Shown piece after piece: positions 36,443 through 49,500 of a stretch of 64,000 nt of DNA; the first letter of the stretch is position 1; every line of letters starts with the position of its first letter. Made by a program: the position numbers and the translations under genes. Source of the stretch: Hirundichthys speculiger (Eukaryota; Chordata; Actinopteri; Beloniformes; Exocoetidae); the NCBI GenBank assembly GCA_018398805.1, contig JAGFBZ010000738.1:124001-188000 (forward strand), read 5' to 3'. Under the pieces are notes generated by a model that was not told where the DNA came from, did no database searches, and saw only the letters and a list, made by a program, of their open reading frames with translations.

Positions 36443-37654
36443 CACAACAACACTGTGACTATTATTATTACTTTTAATAACATTATTTAACATGCTGAGA
36501 GCTCAACCCTACAAGCAAGTCACTAAGGAGCAGGAAAGAGAGAGGAAGAGAGGTTTTCCTTTTTCATGTCCCCACCCAGAAATTACTCTGAAATTTTTCT
36601 GTTTACCCCCCCACCCCCACCCCCAAATATGAAATGGGATTTCTTTTTCCCCCTTCTACTCTCTATGCTAATATCAACAGACAATAAGCAGTTGTTAGAG
36701 CCGGCTGGATCAGCAGCAGTTTGGGCCAATGACCCTGTTCTATAATGTTAAGGGGGCTGAGTAAATATCTCCCTTCTTTCCCCCCCCTCACATCTCTTTT
36801 AGTACCAAAGGCCACTACTGCAGTTTTTTAGTTTTTTTAAATGATGGGATATATCCAGCTGTTCCATTTGGATGGTTTGTAGGAATGCTGTTAGTGTACC
36901 CCCTCCCACTGGTTGGTCAGTGGAGCACAGAGTTTTATCAAAGATCTGTTGAGGAGGGGGCGGGACCAGGGTCGAGAGGGTCATGTCTCATTGGGCAGAA
37001 CAGCAGGCCACTGGAACTGTTACATGGCTGGTGGACGATTTACTACTTCACTGGAGAGGAGAAGCCTCATTGGTCAGATTTCTCTGCCCTCTGCGCATAT
37101 GCACACACATGTATTCTGTTGATAGATAACCCATAGTGCTCTCTGGTTACACATGCTCTAAAACCTTGAAAGACTGATGTATTAAGTCCAGTCATCTTTG
37201 TAGCCAAGCTTCAACTCAAGTATTTGTATTGATTCCTGCTACAACCATTTTAGCTGCAGCCTTTCACGAGCTGCTCCAACTGACTGTCCTTTTTTCCTTT
37301 TTTTTCCAGCTCAAACATTTTTGTTATCTGCACCAATTTCCTGCACTCACCAGGGAAGCTACTCTTTCCTCTCTCTCTCCACCTCTGCTCTCAAACTCTT
37401 CACATTTTGTCCATTTTAGTCATACAGTGATAGAAAATCTATGCCATTCAATTTGTTGTTATTTGCAGGTGCTAATGTGTTGTCAGACATTTCGCTGTGT
37501 TAAAAAAAAAAAGAAAATGGCTAGAATGTACTGCCTTTGTAGGCCCATTCACACATCAGTGAATACATCACATCTTCTGAAGCATGCTCATGTTTTAGTC
37601 TGTTGGAAATAGGGAAATTGGGAACGTGAGCTATATATATATAATATATAGTCA
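36443..37654. other. no recognisable feature
   Basis: No transposon is recognised over 1.2 kb, so it may be older host sequence. Open frames here show no known domain. Confidence 0.4.
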
Positions 37655-38566
37655 CATTTCAGGCTTCAAACATACAGGTATAAATTTTCAATTTTTTTGT
37701 CAAGAATCAACAACAAGTGGGGAAACACAATCATGAAGTGGAATGAAATTTATTGGATATGTTAAACTTTTTTAACAAATAAAAAACTGAAAAGTGGGAT
37801 GGATGTGCAATAATATTTGGCCCCTTTACTTTCACTGCCGCAAACTGACCACTGAAGTTCAATTCTGAATGATCCAATGTTGTCCTGAATGACTGATGAT
37901 GATCAATAGAATCCACCTGTGTGGAATCAAGTCTCCGTATAAATGCATCTGCTCTGTGATAGTCTCAGGGTTCTGGTTAAAGCTCAGAGAGCATCATGAA
38001 GTTTAAAGCTGGATGTAGATACAAAAAGATTTCCCAAGCTTTAAACATCTCAAGGAGCACTGAGCAAGCAATCATATTGAAATGGAAGGAGTATCAGACC
38101 ACTGCAAGATCTACCAAGACCTGGCCGTCCCTCTAAACTTTGATCTGGAACAAGGAGAAGACTGATCAGAGATGCAGCCAAGAGGCCCATGATCACTCTG
38201 GATGAACTGATCTACAGCTGAGGTGGGACAGTCTGTCCAGAGGACAACAATCAGTCCTACACTGCACAAATCTGGCCTTTATGGAAGAGTGGCAAGAAGA
38301 AAGACATTTCTCAAAGATATCCATAAAAAGTCTTGTTTAAAGTTTGCCACAAGCCACCTGGAGACACACCAAACATGTGGAAGAAGATAGCTCTGGTCAG
38401 ATGAAACCAAAATCGAACTTTCTGGCCAAAATGCAAAATGATATGTTTGGAGTAAAAGCAATAAAGATGGTATGTTCACCCTGAACACACCATCCCCACT
38501 GTCAAACATGGTGGTGGCAGCATCATGGTTAGGGCCTGATTTTCTTCAGCAGGAACTTGGACGATG
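37655..38566 (+). mobile_element. Tc1 transposon, 5' half
   Basis: The left end (CATTTCAGGCTTCAAACAT...AACAACAAGTGGGG) and leader lead into a transposase relic on the plus strand: GVDTKRFPKL-type HTH near 38010-38070, RRRLIRDAAKRP near 38150-38190, and the WSDETKIEL region near 38395-38425 with [14 protein letters not shown] near 38478-38530. It stops just before the second catalytic aspartate, where the L2 LINE begins at about 38567. It is a different Tc1 family from 13052-14663. The many stops make it inactive. Confidence 0.85.
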
Positions 38567-41500
38567 TTATAAGATGCTACCACCGACAATCCAGGGGGGG
38601 AGGCCAGGATGGAGAACTGCAGTCTTACATGTTTCTTTGCCCCCAACCACTAAGAATCACGTAGCTGCTAATGTTAACATAGTGCCGATCGAAAACATAG
38701 AATTGGTGTCGATTCCCCATCCTCCAAAGGTCTACTTAGCGCAACGTGATAGTGGCGTTAACCAAAACAACCTGACAAAAATAAACACTGTCAGACAATT
38801 GGAGCTGAGAGAACCTTGTAATTAGATGTGGACTACTGAATGTAAGGCCTTCTTGGCTCTAAGTCTCTGTTAATCAATGATCTTATTACTGAGACTCATT
38901 GCGATGTGTTCTGCTTATTAGAAACATGGCTACAAGAGGAAGAGTATGCCAGTTTAAATGAGGCTATGCTACCAGGTTATATTAATTATCATATTCCCCG
39001 GAGTACGGGTCGAGGTGGAAGAGTGGCAGCAATCTACAACTCCAGCCTACAAATAAAATCAAAACCTAAATGAGATTATAATACATTTGGAAAGCCTCAC
39101 GTCTTAGTCTACCCATCCCGAGCTGGAAATCAGAAAAGCCAGTATTGTTGGTGGTGGTGTACCAGCCACCTGCTGGTGCTTATCTGGAGTTTCTGTCTGA
39201 GTTCTTAGATTTTTTAACTGGTTTTGTGCTCAGCTCAGACAAAGTCATCATAGTGGGTGACTTTAACATTCACATGGATGTTGACAGTGACAGCTTTAAA
39301 TTAGCCTTTACATCTCTTTTAGAGTCGTTGGGGGTCTCACAAAAAGTGAAAGAACCGACTCACTGCTTTAATCATATCCTGGATCTGGTTCTCACCTATG
39401 TTATAGATACTCATCACCTGTTAGTGTCGCTGCTGAATTCTCTTCTCTCGGACCACTTTTTAGTTACATTTGAGTTCAGCATTTGTGGCATTAAGACAGA
39501 AAATGAAGTGTGTCATTACAGCAGATGTCTATCTGAAGATGCTGTGAATAAATTCAAGGAGGTCATTCCCTCTCATCTCCCTACAGTGGAATGTGATAGA
39601 ATGGCTAATTACCTGAAATTTACTCCAGCAGATATCGATTGCCTCAACAACAATACTGCCAGTATCTTACTTCCAGCACTGGATCCTGTTGCTCCTCTAT
39701 AATTCACTTATTTGCATGCTGAAGGAAAAAGCATGAAAAATGGAAAGGAGGTGGTACTCCTGTAAATCTGTGGACTCCCATCATGCCTGGAAAGACAGTT
39801 TAATAGTGTCATGTTTTGCAGCTAGTTGGTTGAGGGAGGACCAAGGAGCAGGAGTTCAAAAAGCAAAAAAGGGTTTATTTCTCAAAAAACACAAAATTCA
39901 AAAACACCAAAATCCCAAGACACTAGAAATCCCAAAATGCCAAAGTCCAAAAACACTAAAACACAAAAGTACAAACTTAGCTGAACCTCCGGAGACCAGG
40001 TGAGGAGAAGGACGATGAGAGGGGAACAGGTAAGACTACAGAACACCAACCATCCAACAAAGACTAATGGACCCACGCAGACAAGGGAAAAGACAGGACT
40101 TAAATACACAGAGGAACAAACGTGCAGAACAAACGAACAAAGGTGCAGGGAATCAAGGTAGCAAGAGGGAGGAAGCAAAGCAGAAAACAATGAAGACAAG
40201 ACAGACCTTTCAAAGTAAAACAGGAACCACTAAAGACAGGGAGAGACACCAACTTGACAGACACAGACGCACACAGGGCTGCCATGGCCGACCAAGCCAT
40301 GACAAATATTCTACAAAAGAGCCCTACGCAGAGCTAGAACATCGTATTATTCTTCGCTAATAGAAGGGAACAAACATAACCCACGTGTTTTCTGTTCAGC
40401 ACAGGAGCCAGGCTGACAAAGAGTCACAACTCTATTGCACCATGCATTCCTGCTACTCCCAGTAGAGAAGACTTTATGAGGTTTTTTAGCGGGAAAATAA
40501 TCAAAATTAGAAATGAGATCGTCTAAGCCCAACTGTCGACGGCTGTGGACGTCCCTGCAGCTTTGTTAATTTCTTTTGGTTTTGATTTGACTCTGGACTG
40601 TTTTTCCTCCTGTGGGCCTCTCTGAGTTGACCTCAACTATCAGTAAAGCTAAACCATCTACGTGTCTGTTGGATCCCATCCCAACTCGACTGTTCAAAGA
40701 TGTAAATTCCTTTATTGGTATGTCAAATTTGGATCAGATTGACCTTTCTCTAAAATTAAGATATGTACCACAGGTTTTTAAAGTTGCAGTTCTAAAACCT
40801 TTGCTTAAGAAACCATCTCTTGATCCAAACATTTTAGCGAACTATAGACCAATATCCAACCTTCCATTTATCTCTAAAATTATGGAAAAAGTAGTTGTAA
40901 GACAGTTAGAACACCTGCATAGAAATTACCTATTTGAAGTTTTTGAGTCAGGGTTCAGGACACATCATAGCACAGAAACGGCACTGATAAGAGTCACCAA
41001 CGACCTCCTCATGGCCTCAGACAGTTAATTAGTATCTGTACTTGCTCTGCTGGACCTCAGTGCTGCTTTTGATACCGTTGATTACAGCCTTTTGCTGCAT
41101 AGATTAGAGCACACTGTTGTATTTAAAGTCACACTTATCTGACGGGTTCCAGTTCGTTCATGTTAATGACTTTTCTTTTACATGGACTAGGGTCTTCTAT
41201 GGCGTCCCACAGGGTTCAGTGCTGGGACAAATCCTTTTCACTTTATACATGCTGCCCTTGGGAAAAATTTTCCAGAACCACGGCATAAACTTTATTGCTA
41301 CACTGTGTAATGTCTTAATGACATTAAGTCCTGGATGTCCTCTAACTTTTTGCTTCTAAATTTAGATAAAACAGAGGTTATTGTCTTTGGTCCCAAACAC
41401 CTGAGGAATGGATTGACTGGGTTTACGCTGGCTTAATCAGGATATGTCATTTAAGCAGCATATTAATCAAGTTTGCAAGACAGCCTTTTTTCATCTCCGA

Positions 41501-42752
41501 AATATCGCCAAGATCAGGAGCATCCTCTCCCAGGTGATGCTGAAAAATTAATCCACGTGTTTGTCAGTTTTAGACTGGATTATTATAATGCGTTGTTAGA
41601 AAGATGTCTGAAAAAACTCACTGAATAGCCTCCAATTGATCCAGAACGCAGCAGCGAGGGTGCTGACAGGAATCTGTAACCAAGATCACATCTCTCCCGT
41701 GTTAGCCTCCCTCCATTGTCTTTCCGTGAAATTTCAAATTGAGTTTAAAATTCTGCTTCTCACATTTAAGGCCCTTAATGGTCTAGCTCCTTGTTATCTA
41801 CAAGACCAGATATAACGTTATGCTCCTAATAGAACTCTCTGGTCTCAGAGTGCAGGATTACTTGTCGTTCCTAGAATATCTAAAAGTAGGTTTGGAGGAC
41901 GGGCCTTCTGTTACCAGGCACCTTTATTATGGAATCAGCTACCAATTTGGGTTAAGGAGGTTGGCACCACCTCCATTTTTAAAACTAAATTGAAAACATT
42001 TCTGTTTAGTAAAGCCTACAATTAGTCTAAACAATAGTGTGTAAGTGCTAATAGTTATAGACATAGATATAGGAGCTAAGACTAGAGTAGGCTCGTCTTA
42101 ATCACAGCCTCATCATAACTATTCTGCTATAGGCCTACACTGCAGGGGGACACCAACATGATCTGCTGAGTGGTGTCTCCACCGCTCTTTTCCATTTCCT
42201 CCTCTCTTCTTCCTCCTCCAGCTCAATCCATAGTTTATTATGAGCACCTTGTTACTGTAACTGTGCTCCATTTTCCTTCCTGTAGTTTATTGTACTGTTT
42301 TGCTCCCCTTTTTTCTCTTTTCTTTCTGTATGTTTGCAGGCCAATGTTTCCTGAGTTTCATGCTGACTTGCAGTTCCATCCTCTGGGAATCCCAGCCTTT
42401 ACCTCCACCTGTGTGTAGATGTGGTGACTGGCAACCTAGTCTTCTGACCATCTTATCTCAGTGCTGCTACCTGCATCTGTTTATATAGCCATTTCATTCA
42501 GTCATTTGCGTGCTCTCCTCTCTCTGTCCTCCATCCTCTCTCTGTCCTGTCTCCTCTCTCTTTTTCCTTATTTACCCGGCTGGCCTTTGGTAGGAAGGTC
42601 CCCTCATATGATCCAGGTCCTGCTCAAGGTTTCTTCCTCTTAAAGTAGAGTTTTCCTTGCCACTGTTTGGCTTAAAGGTTTTTTTCTCCCGCTGTGGGAG
42701 TTTTTTTTTACCTGCCATTATCCGTGATTAGCATTTAATATTATAATTTTAG
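38567..42752 (+). pseudogene. L2-clade LINE (endonuclease plus RT), broken
   Basis: In order: endonuclease start LLINDLITETHCDVFCLLET and GRGGRVAAIY near 38850-39050; core VVVYQPPAG, VIIVGDFNIHMD and NHILDLVLTY at 39145-39420; SDHFLVTFEF at 39450. After a solo LTR, RT follows at 40612-41028 with STCLLDPIPTRLFKD, NYRPISNLPFISKIMEKVV, SGFRTHHSTETAL and then LLDLSAAFDTVD near 41050. GVPQGSVLGQILFTLYMLPL follows at 41200. The YADD catalytic box is replaced by a small deletion and a stop. RNase-H-less C-terminal RT and 3' UTR run to 42752, where another transposon interrupts it before the (AATTG)n tail. Confidence 0.92.
39807..40304 (-). mobile_element. solo LTR inside the L2 LINE
   Basis: 498 bp, TGTCATG to CATGACA, related to 29078-29470. 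Flanks AATAG (39802-39806) and AATAT (40305-40309) differ at one of five bases. It contains the AATAAACCC motif and TATTTAAG box in minus orientation, plus an AAACACCAAAATCCCAAG-like degenerate tandem stretch at 39880-39980. Excising it rejoins the LINE frame (HHAWK... with FYKRALRRARTSYY). Confidence 0.88.
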
Positions 42753-44966
42753 AAGGGCTGGGCAAGTTAACGCGTTAATCTCGCGTTAACACATTAATTT
42801 ATTAACGCCAAAATTTATTTTATCGCGTTTTAACGCATGTTGCTCAAATGCTTTTTTTTTGAAAAGTCTGTTACTGGCTGCTGCGGAACTGGAAAATAAT
42901 TGGAAAGCAAAACTAAAACAGACATGGTGAGCGGTAAAAATCAGTGTACTTTACAGTTCAGGTAGCAACTCAAGTAGCAATATTAACAATTCTGTCTGAA
43001 AAAAAAAACTTTCAAACCCCTTTGTTCAAGACGATCGCGTCATTCCTCCATTTTACATCAGATCTGCTCCATGTGTTCACTGTCGTGCTGTTCTCTAGCT
43101 CAGGGGTATTCAATTAAAAGTCACCAAGATCCGGTTACTAAATTTTGCCTAAGTAGAAGGTCCAAACCAAAGCACGTATTTTGAAAAAGTAACTAATTTT
43201 TATTTTAACTTCAAATGCAGGAAATATTCCAACATATCCCATATCTTTTATCATAAATAAAAGCAGTCCTGTGCATTTAAATAAGTTTAAGGCTTTTATT
43301 TCAAATCAACCAAAAGTGAAACCTCAGAATAAAATCAATATTAGTGCAAGTACATGCCTGAAGAACTGAAGGCCTCTTCAAGTAAAAAATGAAATCCATG
43401 AAAAAAACTAAAAAGGGCAAAAAAGGGTGTTGACTTTTTCATAAAATATTTTTTTTTGAACTGTCCTTTCTTCTTGAATTAAAGGCTGCTTTAAGTAAAA
43501 AAGTTAAACTCATGTACACTCAGGAAACATAAAAAAAAAAAATGCTGTGTTGCGTCTCATAGTGGCGCTTCACACTTTGAATCAAAGCCACAGTCTCAGA
43601 GTTTATGAGTCAGACAGGCTTGGAGATGCTGACCGAGAGTATAAACATACATTTTGCTGTCGATTCGTCTTCAAAACAACGGTTTTCAGTGTCTACCTTT
43701 CTCTTTTTCGAGCAAGTCATGTCTCCATGGTATCTACTTAGCAACAGCGCAGGACGAAATGAAACCTCAGTGCTAAAGTTTGTGCTTGTGTGACTGATTT
43801 TGGGTTTGCTGGGAACAATGTAGGTGTGGTTTGGTTTGGGGTGCAATGAATTCTGGGGATCTAATCTTGATTTGCACGGATAATTTGTATGTGGCCGCTG
43901 TATTCTAGTTGATGTGATGTCAGAGACGGACTTCGGCCATGTGTGGCTCCGTTGCCAACAACAAACACGCGTTTCCAAGCTACGTCTCTGACTACCAGCT
44001 AGATTACCGTATTAACTGTAGTAGCAGCGCCTGCTGTAAATATCCACGGCCGTTCAAAACCGCTCTATAAAAATATTTAGTTTTTGCATTGGTCACAGGT
44101 CCGGACAGAACCATCTCCCAATCCGGATCCAGACCGGAGTCCACTGTTGCTTGACCCCCTCCTGGTTACCACAGTGCGGCTCCATCTAGTGGCACAGATG
44201 TGCAATGACAACAGAAAGTCTATTCCTTGATTATAAAACAAAGCCATTTCTGGGTCACGTAACCCAGACAATAAAATATTAAAAACAAATTCAGTCCCGT
44301 GGCCTGTTTGCTAAAATTGAAATATAAAAAAAACAGGCATTTTTCTTGTGTTAGATTAAAAAATAATTTAAAAAAAATTAAAAAAAATAAAAAGTCACAT
44401 TTTAATTTTTCAAATTTTTAATGTGACAAATGATACACAGATAATTACGGATTGATAAAGTCACAGAACTTTAACATGGACATTTTCATTTTGACGTTTT
44501 CCCAGACGGAGGATTCAACAGAAACAAGGTCATTTGCAACCACTGTCAAGTTGAACTCCCCGTTAAAACTCTCTGCTGTTACCTCAGAAATGACCTGTTT
44601 TAATGTTCTGATTGTGGCCTCTAGATTGTTAGGATTTTGTTGGTAGACTTTTTTTATTTTTCAGAAAAACAGGATGACATTAATGCCCTGGCAGTGGCAA
44701 TAAGCTTTATTTTATTTTACATTTTTTAAGTTGAGATTTACATAAAGTATGTGTTACTGACAAGTGCTGATGTGAAAAGTGTTTGAACAACAAATGTTAT
44801 GGCACTTTAGTTCATATGGCAGCAGAACATTTAAAAAAAAAGTGACCTTTACACTACTTTTGAATTCATTATTTGATTTTTCGTATACAATGCGATTAAT
44901 CGTGATTAATCAGGGAAATCATGCGATTAATCACGATTAAAAATGTTCAATCGTTGCCCAGCCTTA
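42753..44966 (+). mobile_element. AT-tract-associated transposon with nested hAT (copy B)
   Basis: Starts AAGGGCTGGGCAAGTTAACG and ends ATCGTTGCCCAGCCTT, inverted ends. Copy C shows the same TE of about 1.14 kb, so roughly 1.06 kb of copy B is an insertion (43101-44158). Near the right end are palindromic GCGATTAATCGTGATTAATC motifs. It sits in the 3' UTR of the L2 copy. Confidence 0.85.
43101..44158 (-). mobile_element. hAT (Charlie-type) element nested in copy B
   Basis: Left end CAGGGGTATTCAATTAAAAG, right end GCTTGACCCC. The flanks CTCTAGCT and CTCCTGGT agree at only 5 of 8 bases, but comparison with copy C shows a clean insertion at CTCTTACT. The minus strand near 43620-43715 encodes CSKKRKVDTENRCFEDES and CMFILSVSISKPV, the typical N-terminus of Charlie-like transposases. 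The zinc finger and catalytic core are missing. Confidence 0.85.
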
Positions 44967-45640
44967 ATATATACATATGAAAGCAAATATTCCTCTTTCT
45001 TTCTGTAAACATGTAAGGTTTAAATGAAGCTGAATGAAGCAGGGATTCCTGTCTGGGATCCTGTCTGACATGAAAGGCTGCTGGGACTACGGAAAGAGCT
45101 CAGAGAAAAGTATTCCCTCTGGACCCTCTAGCAGATGGAACGAGAACACCTTGAAGGATGACAGTGTCACGAGACCAAGCGATGTTTTCTCTCCAGCAGA
45201 TGAAACATAACACAGGGCTGTCTTAAATCTCTGGCAACGTGAGGATGTGAGCGACACATACAGAGCACCTGGCTTTTCAAGGGAAGCAACCGTTTCAGAT
45301 GAGACAGCACGACTTGTCAGATAGAATCACTGTAATAGAGATATAATCCCACAGTCATCACTCAGAAAGTCATGTCTGCGGGGCATCTTAGAGCAATAGC
45401 AAGATATATACTGTACATTGCAACATTTAGATGGTCAAACATCACTGCAGCCGCTGTCTTCAACATAAGCACAAATAAGTAGTAAGCAATAATTGGATTA
45501 AAGGAAACAATGGCACTTAGAATTTCAGCTGAGATAACAGGAACTATGCACTTTTTAAAGAAAAATCAATAAGATATGTTCTGCTGAAGGCAGAAGGGCC
45601 CTCCATAGCCCGCTTGCATTCACTCTACAACAATTCCACT
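44967..45640. other. no recognisable feature
   Basis: Nothing found. Confidence 0.5.
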
Positions 45641-46059
45641 ACTTCTTTATTATTATTTTTTACTTTTTCTGTGCTTTCCTCTCTCTGTCCTACATCCACT
45701 TTCTGTCCTCCATCTTCTCTCTGTCCTACATCCTCTCTCTGTCCTGTCTCCCCTCTTTTCTTTCTCTGCCCGGCTGGCCTTCGGCAGGAAGGTCCCCCCA
45801 TATGATCCAGGTCCTGCTCAAGGTTTCTTCCTCTTAAAGTGGAGTTTTTCCTTGCCACTGTTTGGTATAAAGGTTTTTTTTTTTTCTCCCTACGTGGGAC
45901 TTTTTTACCTGCCATTATCATTGATTGGATTTAATGATTTAATCTTAGTTAATGATATTTGCTCGGGGGTCATGCTCTGGGTCTCTGTAAAGCGCCTAGA
46001 GACAATTGTCATTGTAACAGACGCTATATAAATAAAATTGAATGAATTGAATTGAATTG
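45641..46059 (+). mobile_element. L2 LINE 3' end (5'-truncated copy)
   Basis: Begins in a CTCTCTGTCC-rich 3' UTR and ends in GTAAAGCGCCTAGAGACAAT...ATATAAATAAAATTG followed by (AATTG)n. The sequence is the intact version of the tail lost from 38567-42752, so it is the same LINE family. Confidence 0.9.
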
Positions 46060-46658
46060 AAGCTAACAGTCCCAGAGAAAAACAGGAATGGTCCTTGCAG
46101 GACTGTCAAATAACAGAGGCAAGTAAGACAAGAGGGTTAGCAGCCACTTCTGTGGAAGCAAAGATGTGCCTTTGGTCTTTTGTCACTTGGAGCAGTTTTG
46201 CCACTCATCCACCTTTCTTGACCTGTCAGTCAGTTCTCTGATAGCTTGTAGCCTGCAGTCGTACCCCCCCCCTACCTTGCTCCTTTTCAATCCTCCATTC
46301 TCCTGGTCCCTCATGGTATGCCATGTCGATCCCAGCATCGGGGCTAATTTTCATGTGTCAGGCACCTCCGTCCGTATGACAGCTCCCTGTCCGGTTGTCT
46401 CATTAGACGCAACCAGCCTGGTCTGGGTAGCAGCAGGATAGGTGATGGGCTTTCAGCTTTCCCAACTCAGATACTGTAAGATCAGCCCTGGTAACACCAG
46501 TAAACCAGATCATCATCTGTCTTAATCAACACATGCACTCATGTGAACACACTGGGCCTAGTTGCAGCAGGGATCACGAGGATATGTATTTTCTCCTTCC
46601 CATATTGAAATTCAGTGCATATTTATTTTAGTCAGTCCACATGAAGAAGCGTTTATGA
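46060..46658. other. no recognisable feature
   Basis: Nothing found. Confidence 0.5.
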
Positions 46659-46659
46659 A

Positions 46660-46700
<41 letters not shown>
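46659..46700. repeat. (AT)n microsatellite, left of copy C
   Basis: About 20 AT units directly abutting the transposon. Confidence 0.95.
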
Positions 46701-46702
<2 letters not shown>

Positions 46703-47837
46703 GCTGTGCAACGATTAAAATTTTTAATCGCAATTAATCGCATTATTTCCCTGATTAATCACGATTAATCGCATTGTATACGCGAAATCAGATAATGAAT
46801 TCAAAAGTAGGGGTAAAATGGACTTTTATTGAAATGTTCTGCTGCCATATGAACTAAAGTGTCATAACATTTGTTGTTCACACTTTAACATCAGCACTTG
46901 TCAGTAAAAAATATTTAGTGTAAATCTCATCTTAAAAAATGTAAATTAAAATAAAGCTTATTGCCACTGCCGGGGCATTAATGTCATCCTGTTTTTATAA
47001 AGAATTTTAAAAAAGTCTACAAACAAAATACAACAAAAATGATTGTGGCTCAGCACAATCAGAACATTAAAACAGGTAATTTCTGAGGTAACAGCAGAAA
47101 CTTTTAACGGGGAGTTCAACTTGGCAGTTGTTACAAATAACCTTGTTTCTGTCAAATCCTCCGTCTGGAGAACTTTAAAATGAAAATATCCATGTTAAAG
47201 TTCAGTAACTTTACCAATCCGTGTTATCATTCGTTCTTTTCATTTTCAGTTGTCAATCAAAAATTTAAAAAAAAAAAAAAAAAAGATATTTTATTACATT
47301 TTTTTGTTTTTTAATCTAACACAAAAAAATGGAAAAAAAATGCCAATTTTTTTTATATATTTTAATTTTAGACTTGGATCAAAAATACAAAATTAATAAA
47401 TGGGCCACAGAACTGAATTTATTTTATAACCGAGGACTGGACTTTCTGTTGTCATTACACATCTGTGCCACTAGATGGAGCCGCACTGAAGTAACCAGTA
47501 AGAGAACAGCAGGACAGTGAACACATGGAGCAGATCTGATGGAACATGGAGGAATGAGGCGAAAGTTTTGTTGCAGTCTAGAAATTTTTTTTTTTAGACA
47601 GAATTGTTAATATTGCTACCTGAGTTGCTACCCGAACTGTAAAGTTCACGGATTTCAACCATTCTCCATGTCTGTTTTAGCTTTTTCTTATGTTTACTGT
47701 TTTCCGGTTCCGCAGAGGCCAGTAACAGACTTTTCAAAACAAAAGCATGTGAGCAACGTGCTTTAACGCGCTATAAAATAAATGTCGGCGTTAATAAATT
47801 AATGCGTTAACGCGATAACGCGTTAACTTGCCCAGCC

Positions 47838-47838
<1 letters not shown>
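46701..47838 (-). mobile_element. AT-tract-associated transposon (copy C, complete)
   Basis: 1.14 kb in minus orientation. Ends GGGCTGTGCAACG and CTTGCCCAGCCC are inverted, followed inward by ATTAATCGCAATTAATCGC on one side and GTTAACGCGATAACGCGTTA on the other. Both flanks are (AT)n, so the insertion happened inside a microsatellite and no duplication can be read. Noncoding except for the conserved block at 47065-47167. Confidence 0.88.
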
Positions 47839-47840
<2 letters not shown>

Positions 47841-47928
<88 letters not shown>

Positions 47929-47966
47929 ATGTGTGTGTGTGTATGTATGTGTGTGTGAGTGTGTGT
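47841..47966. repeat. (AT)n then (GT)n microsatellite, right of copy C
   Basis: About 38 AT units followed by a (GT)-rich run with ATGT interruptions. Confidence 0.95.
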
Positions 47967-49032
47967 GCGTGCATGCATGTGTTGTGATGCCTTGTGGTTT
48001 GCTTCAAAAGTGATGAGGATTTGAAGTTGTCCCTTAGTACCTTTCAAAGTGCTACAATCAAACATTGCCATTAGGAAAGACTGCAGCAATTCTGTATAGC
48101 TGTATCCCACTTATTTTCTCTCAAGGGACAACTCTTTATTGTGGAAAACAAAGGTGTTTTTGCTTTTTTTAGACCTCCATATCAAATGTCCTTTAAGGAC
48201 AAAAAAAAAATCCTTAAAATAACTAAACATCACACGTCTATGTTTCCCACTCCTTTATTGTTTGTCCTTGAGTGTTAATTGCGCAACGTAGAGACATCCA
48301 TTACCCAGCCTTGTGTTTGATGTTTTCTGATGCGAGACCTAGATGTGAGATGGTGAATAGTTAAATTCTAATTGTGTGAGGAATTTGTATCATTATAATT
48401 TTGGGAGGCTTTGTATTCTTCCTTTTTAATGAATGTAACATGGCCATCTAAGATAAGAAGGAGAAGAGATTTTGTGAGTTTATAATGAACTGTGAAGGGC
48501 CTTTGAATATGTATGAGGATGCAAGACCCAAGGCAAGATGTACACAAGTTCCCCTGATGGGTGTGAAGCTGATCATATAATTTGCTTCCAAAGACCATGC
48601 CTCATTTGGTACAGAGTTCAATCCCGGGCAATTCTTTGTAACGTGATACAGCTTTGTTAGAAACAGAGTACCAGAAAGTTGGGTTGCAATTGAAAGAACC
48701 GAGTTTCTTTGCGATTCCACATTTGTTGTCCAATATGAACAGCTATTTCTCAGATATTCCATCTAAAAGAAAAAAAAAATACACTGTTGTGTACACATAA
48801 AAATGAATAACACTGCTGTGACCTCACCTAAATGAGCCTCATCCACAGTACATTTTCACCACAATTATCTTCATATGTTCTTACTCTAATGCCAGGTTGT
48901 GAAGGAAAGGGCAAGTACAGCATTTCAGTGAAATTCTTCTTAATGCATCTCAAGCTTAAATCTTTCCAGTAGATTTAATGCAAAATTTAAAAAGTTCCCC
49001 AAATGGCTTTGGTTCATAAAATCCAGGTTTCA
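47967..49032. other. no recognisable feature
   Basis: Nothing found. Confidence 0.5.
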
Positions 49033-49200
49033 GTTCAATTAAATTCAATTATATTTGTATAGCATCTGCTACAATGCCAGTTGTCTCTAGGCATTTTACA
49101 GAGACCCAGAGCATGACCCCTGAGCAAATATCATTAACTAAAATTATAATATTAATCCCTAATCAAGGATAATGGCAAGTAAAAACTCCCACGTCGGGTT
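49033..49200 (-). mobile_element. L2 LINE 3' tail (5'-truncated)
   Basis: Reverse complement of the L2 tail at 45900-46059: (AATTG) end, TTGTCTCTAGGCATTTTACA, CATGACCCCTGAGC. About 165 bp only. Confidence 0.88.
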
Positions 49201-49500
49201 TGCCTTTTTTTGCCTTACAGTTGTTAAGTTGTTACAAACTGAGGTCTGAGATGGACTTTTAAAGGGATCCCTTTCAAGCTAAAGAAACTGTTGACTAGAT
49301 TTAGGCTTAGTCTTAGCTAGGTCACACTTAGGAGTTAAACTGACAAAAAGTGTATTCACAGTCTACAAATTGACAATGTAATTCTTCGGTTCTCGACAGC
49401 ACTGTGTGACCAAAGTGGTGTACAAGTTTAGGGCTTTTTGAGTTTCAAAACTTTAGTTCATATTAGATTTAGAGCTAAAGGCATCTGGGTGTGATATTTA
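49201..49500. other. no recognisable feature
   Basis: Nothing found; flanks the CACTG element. Confidence 0.4.
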
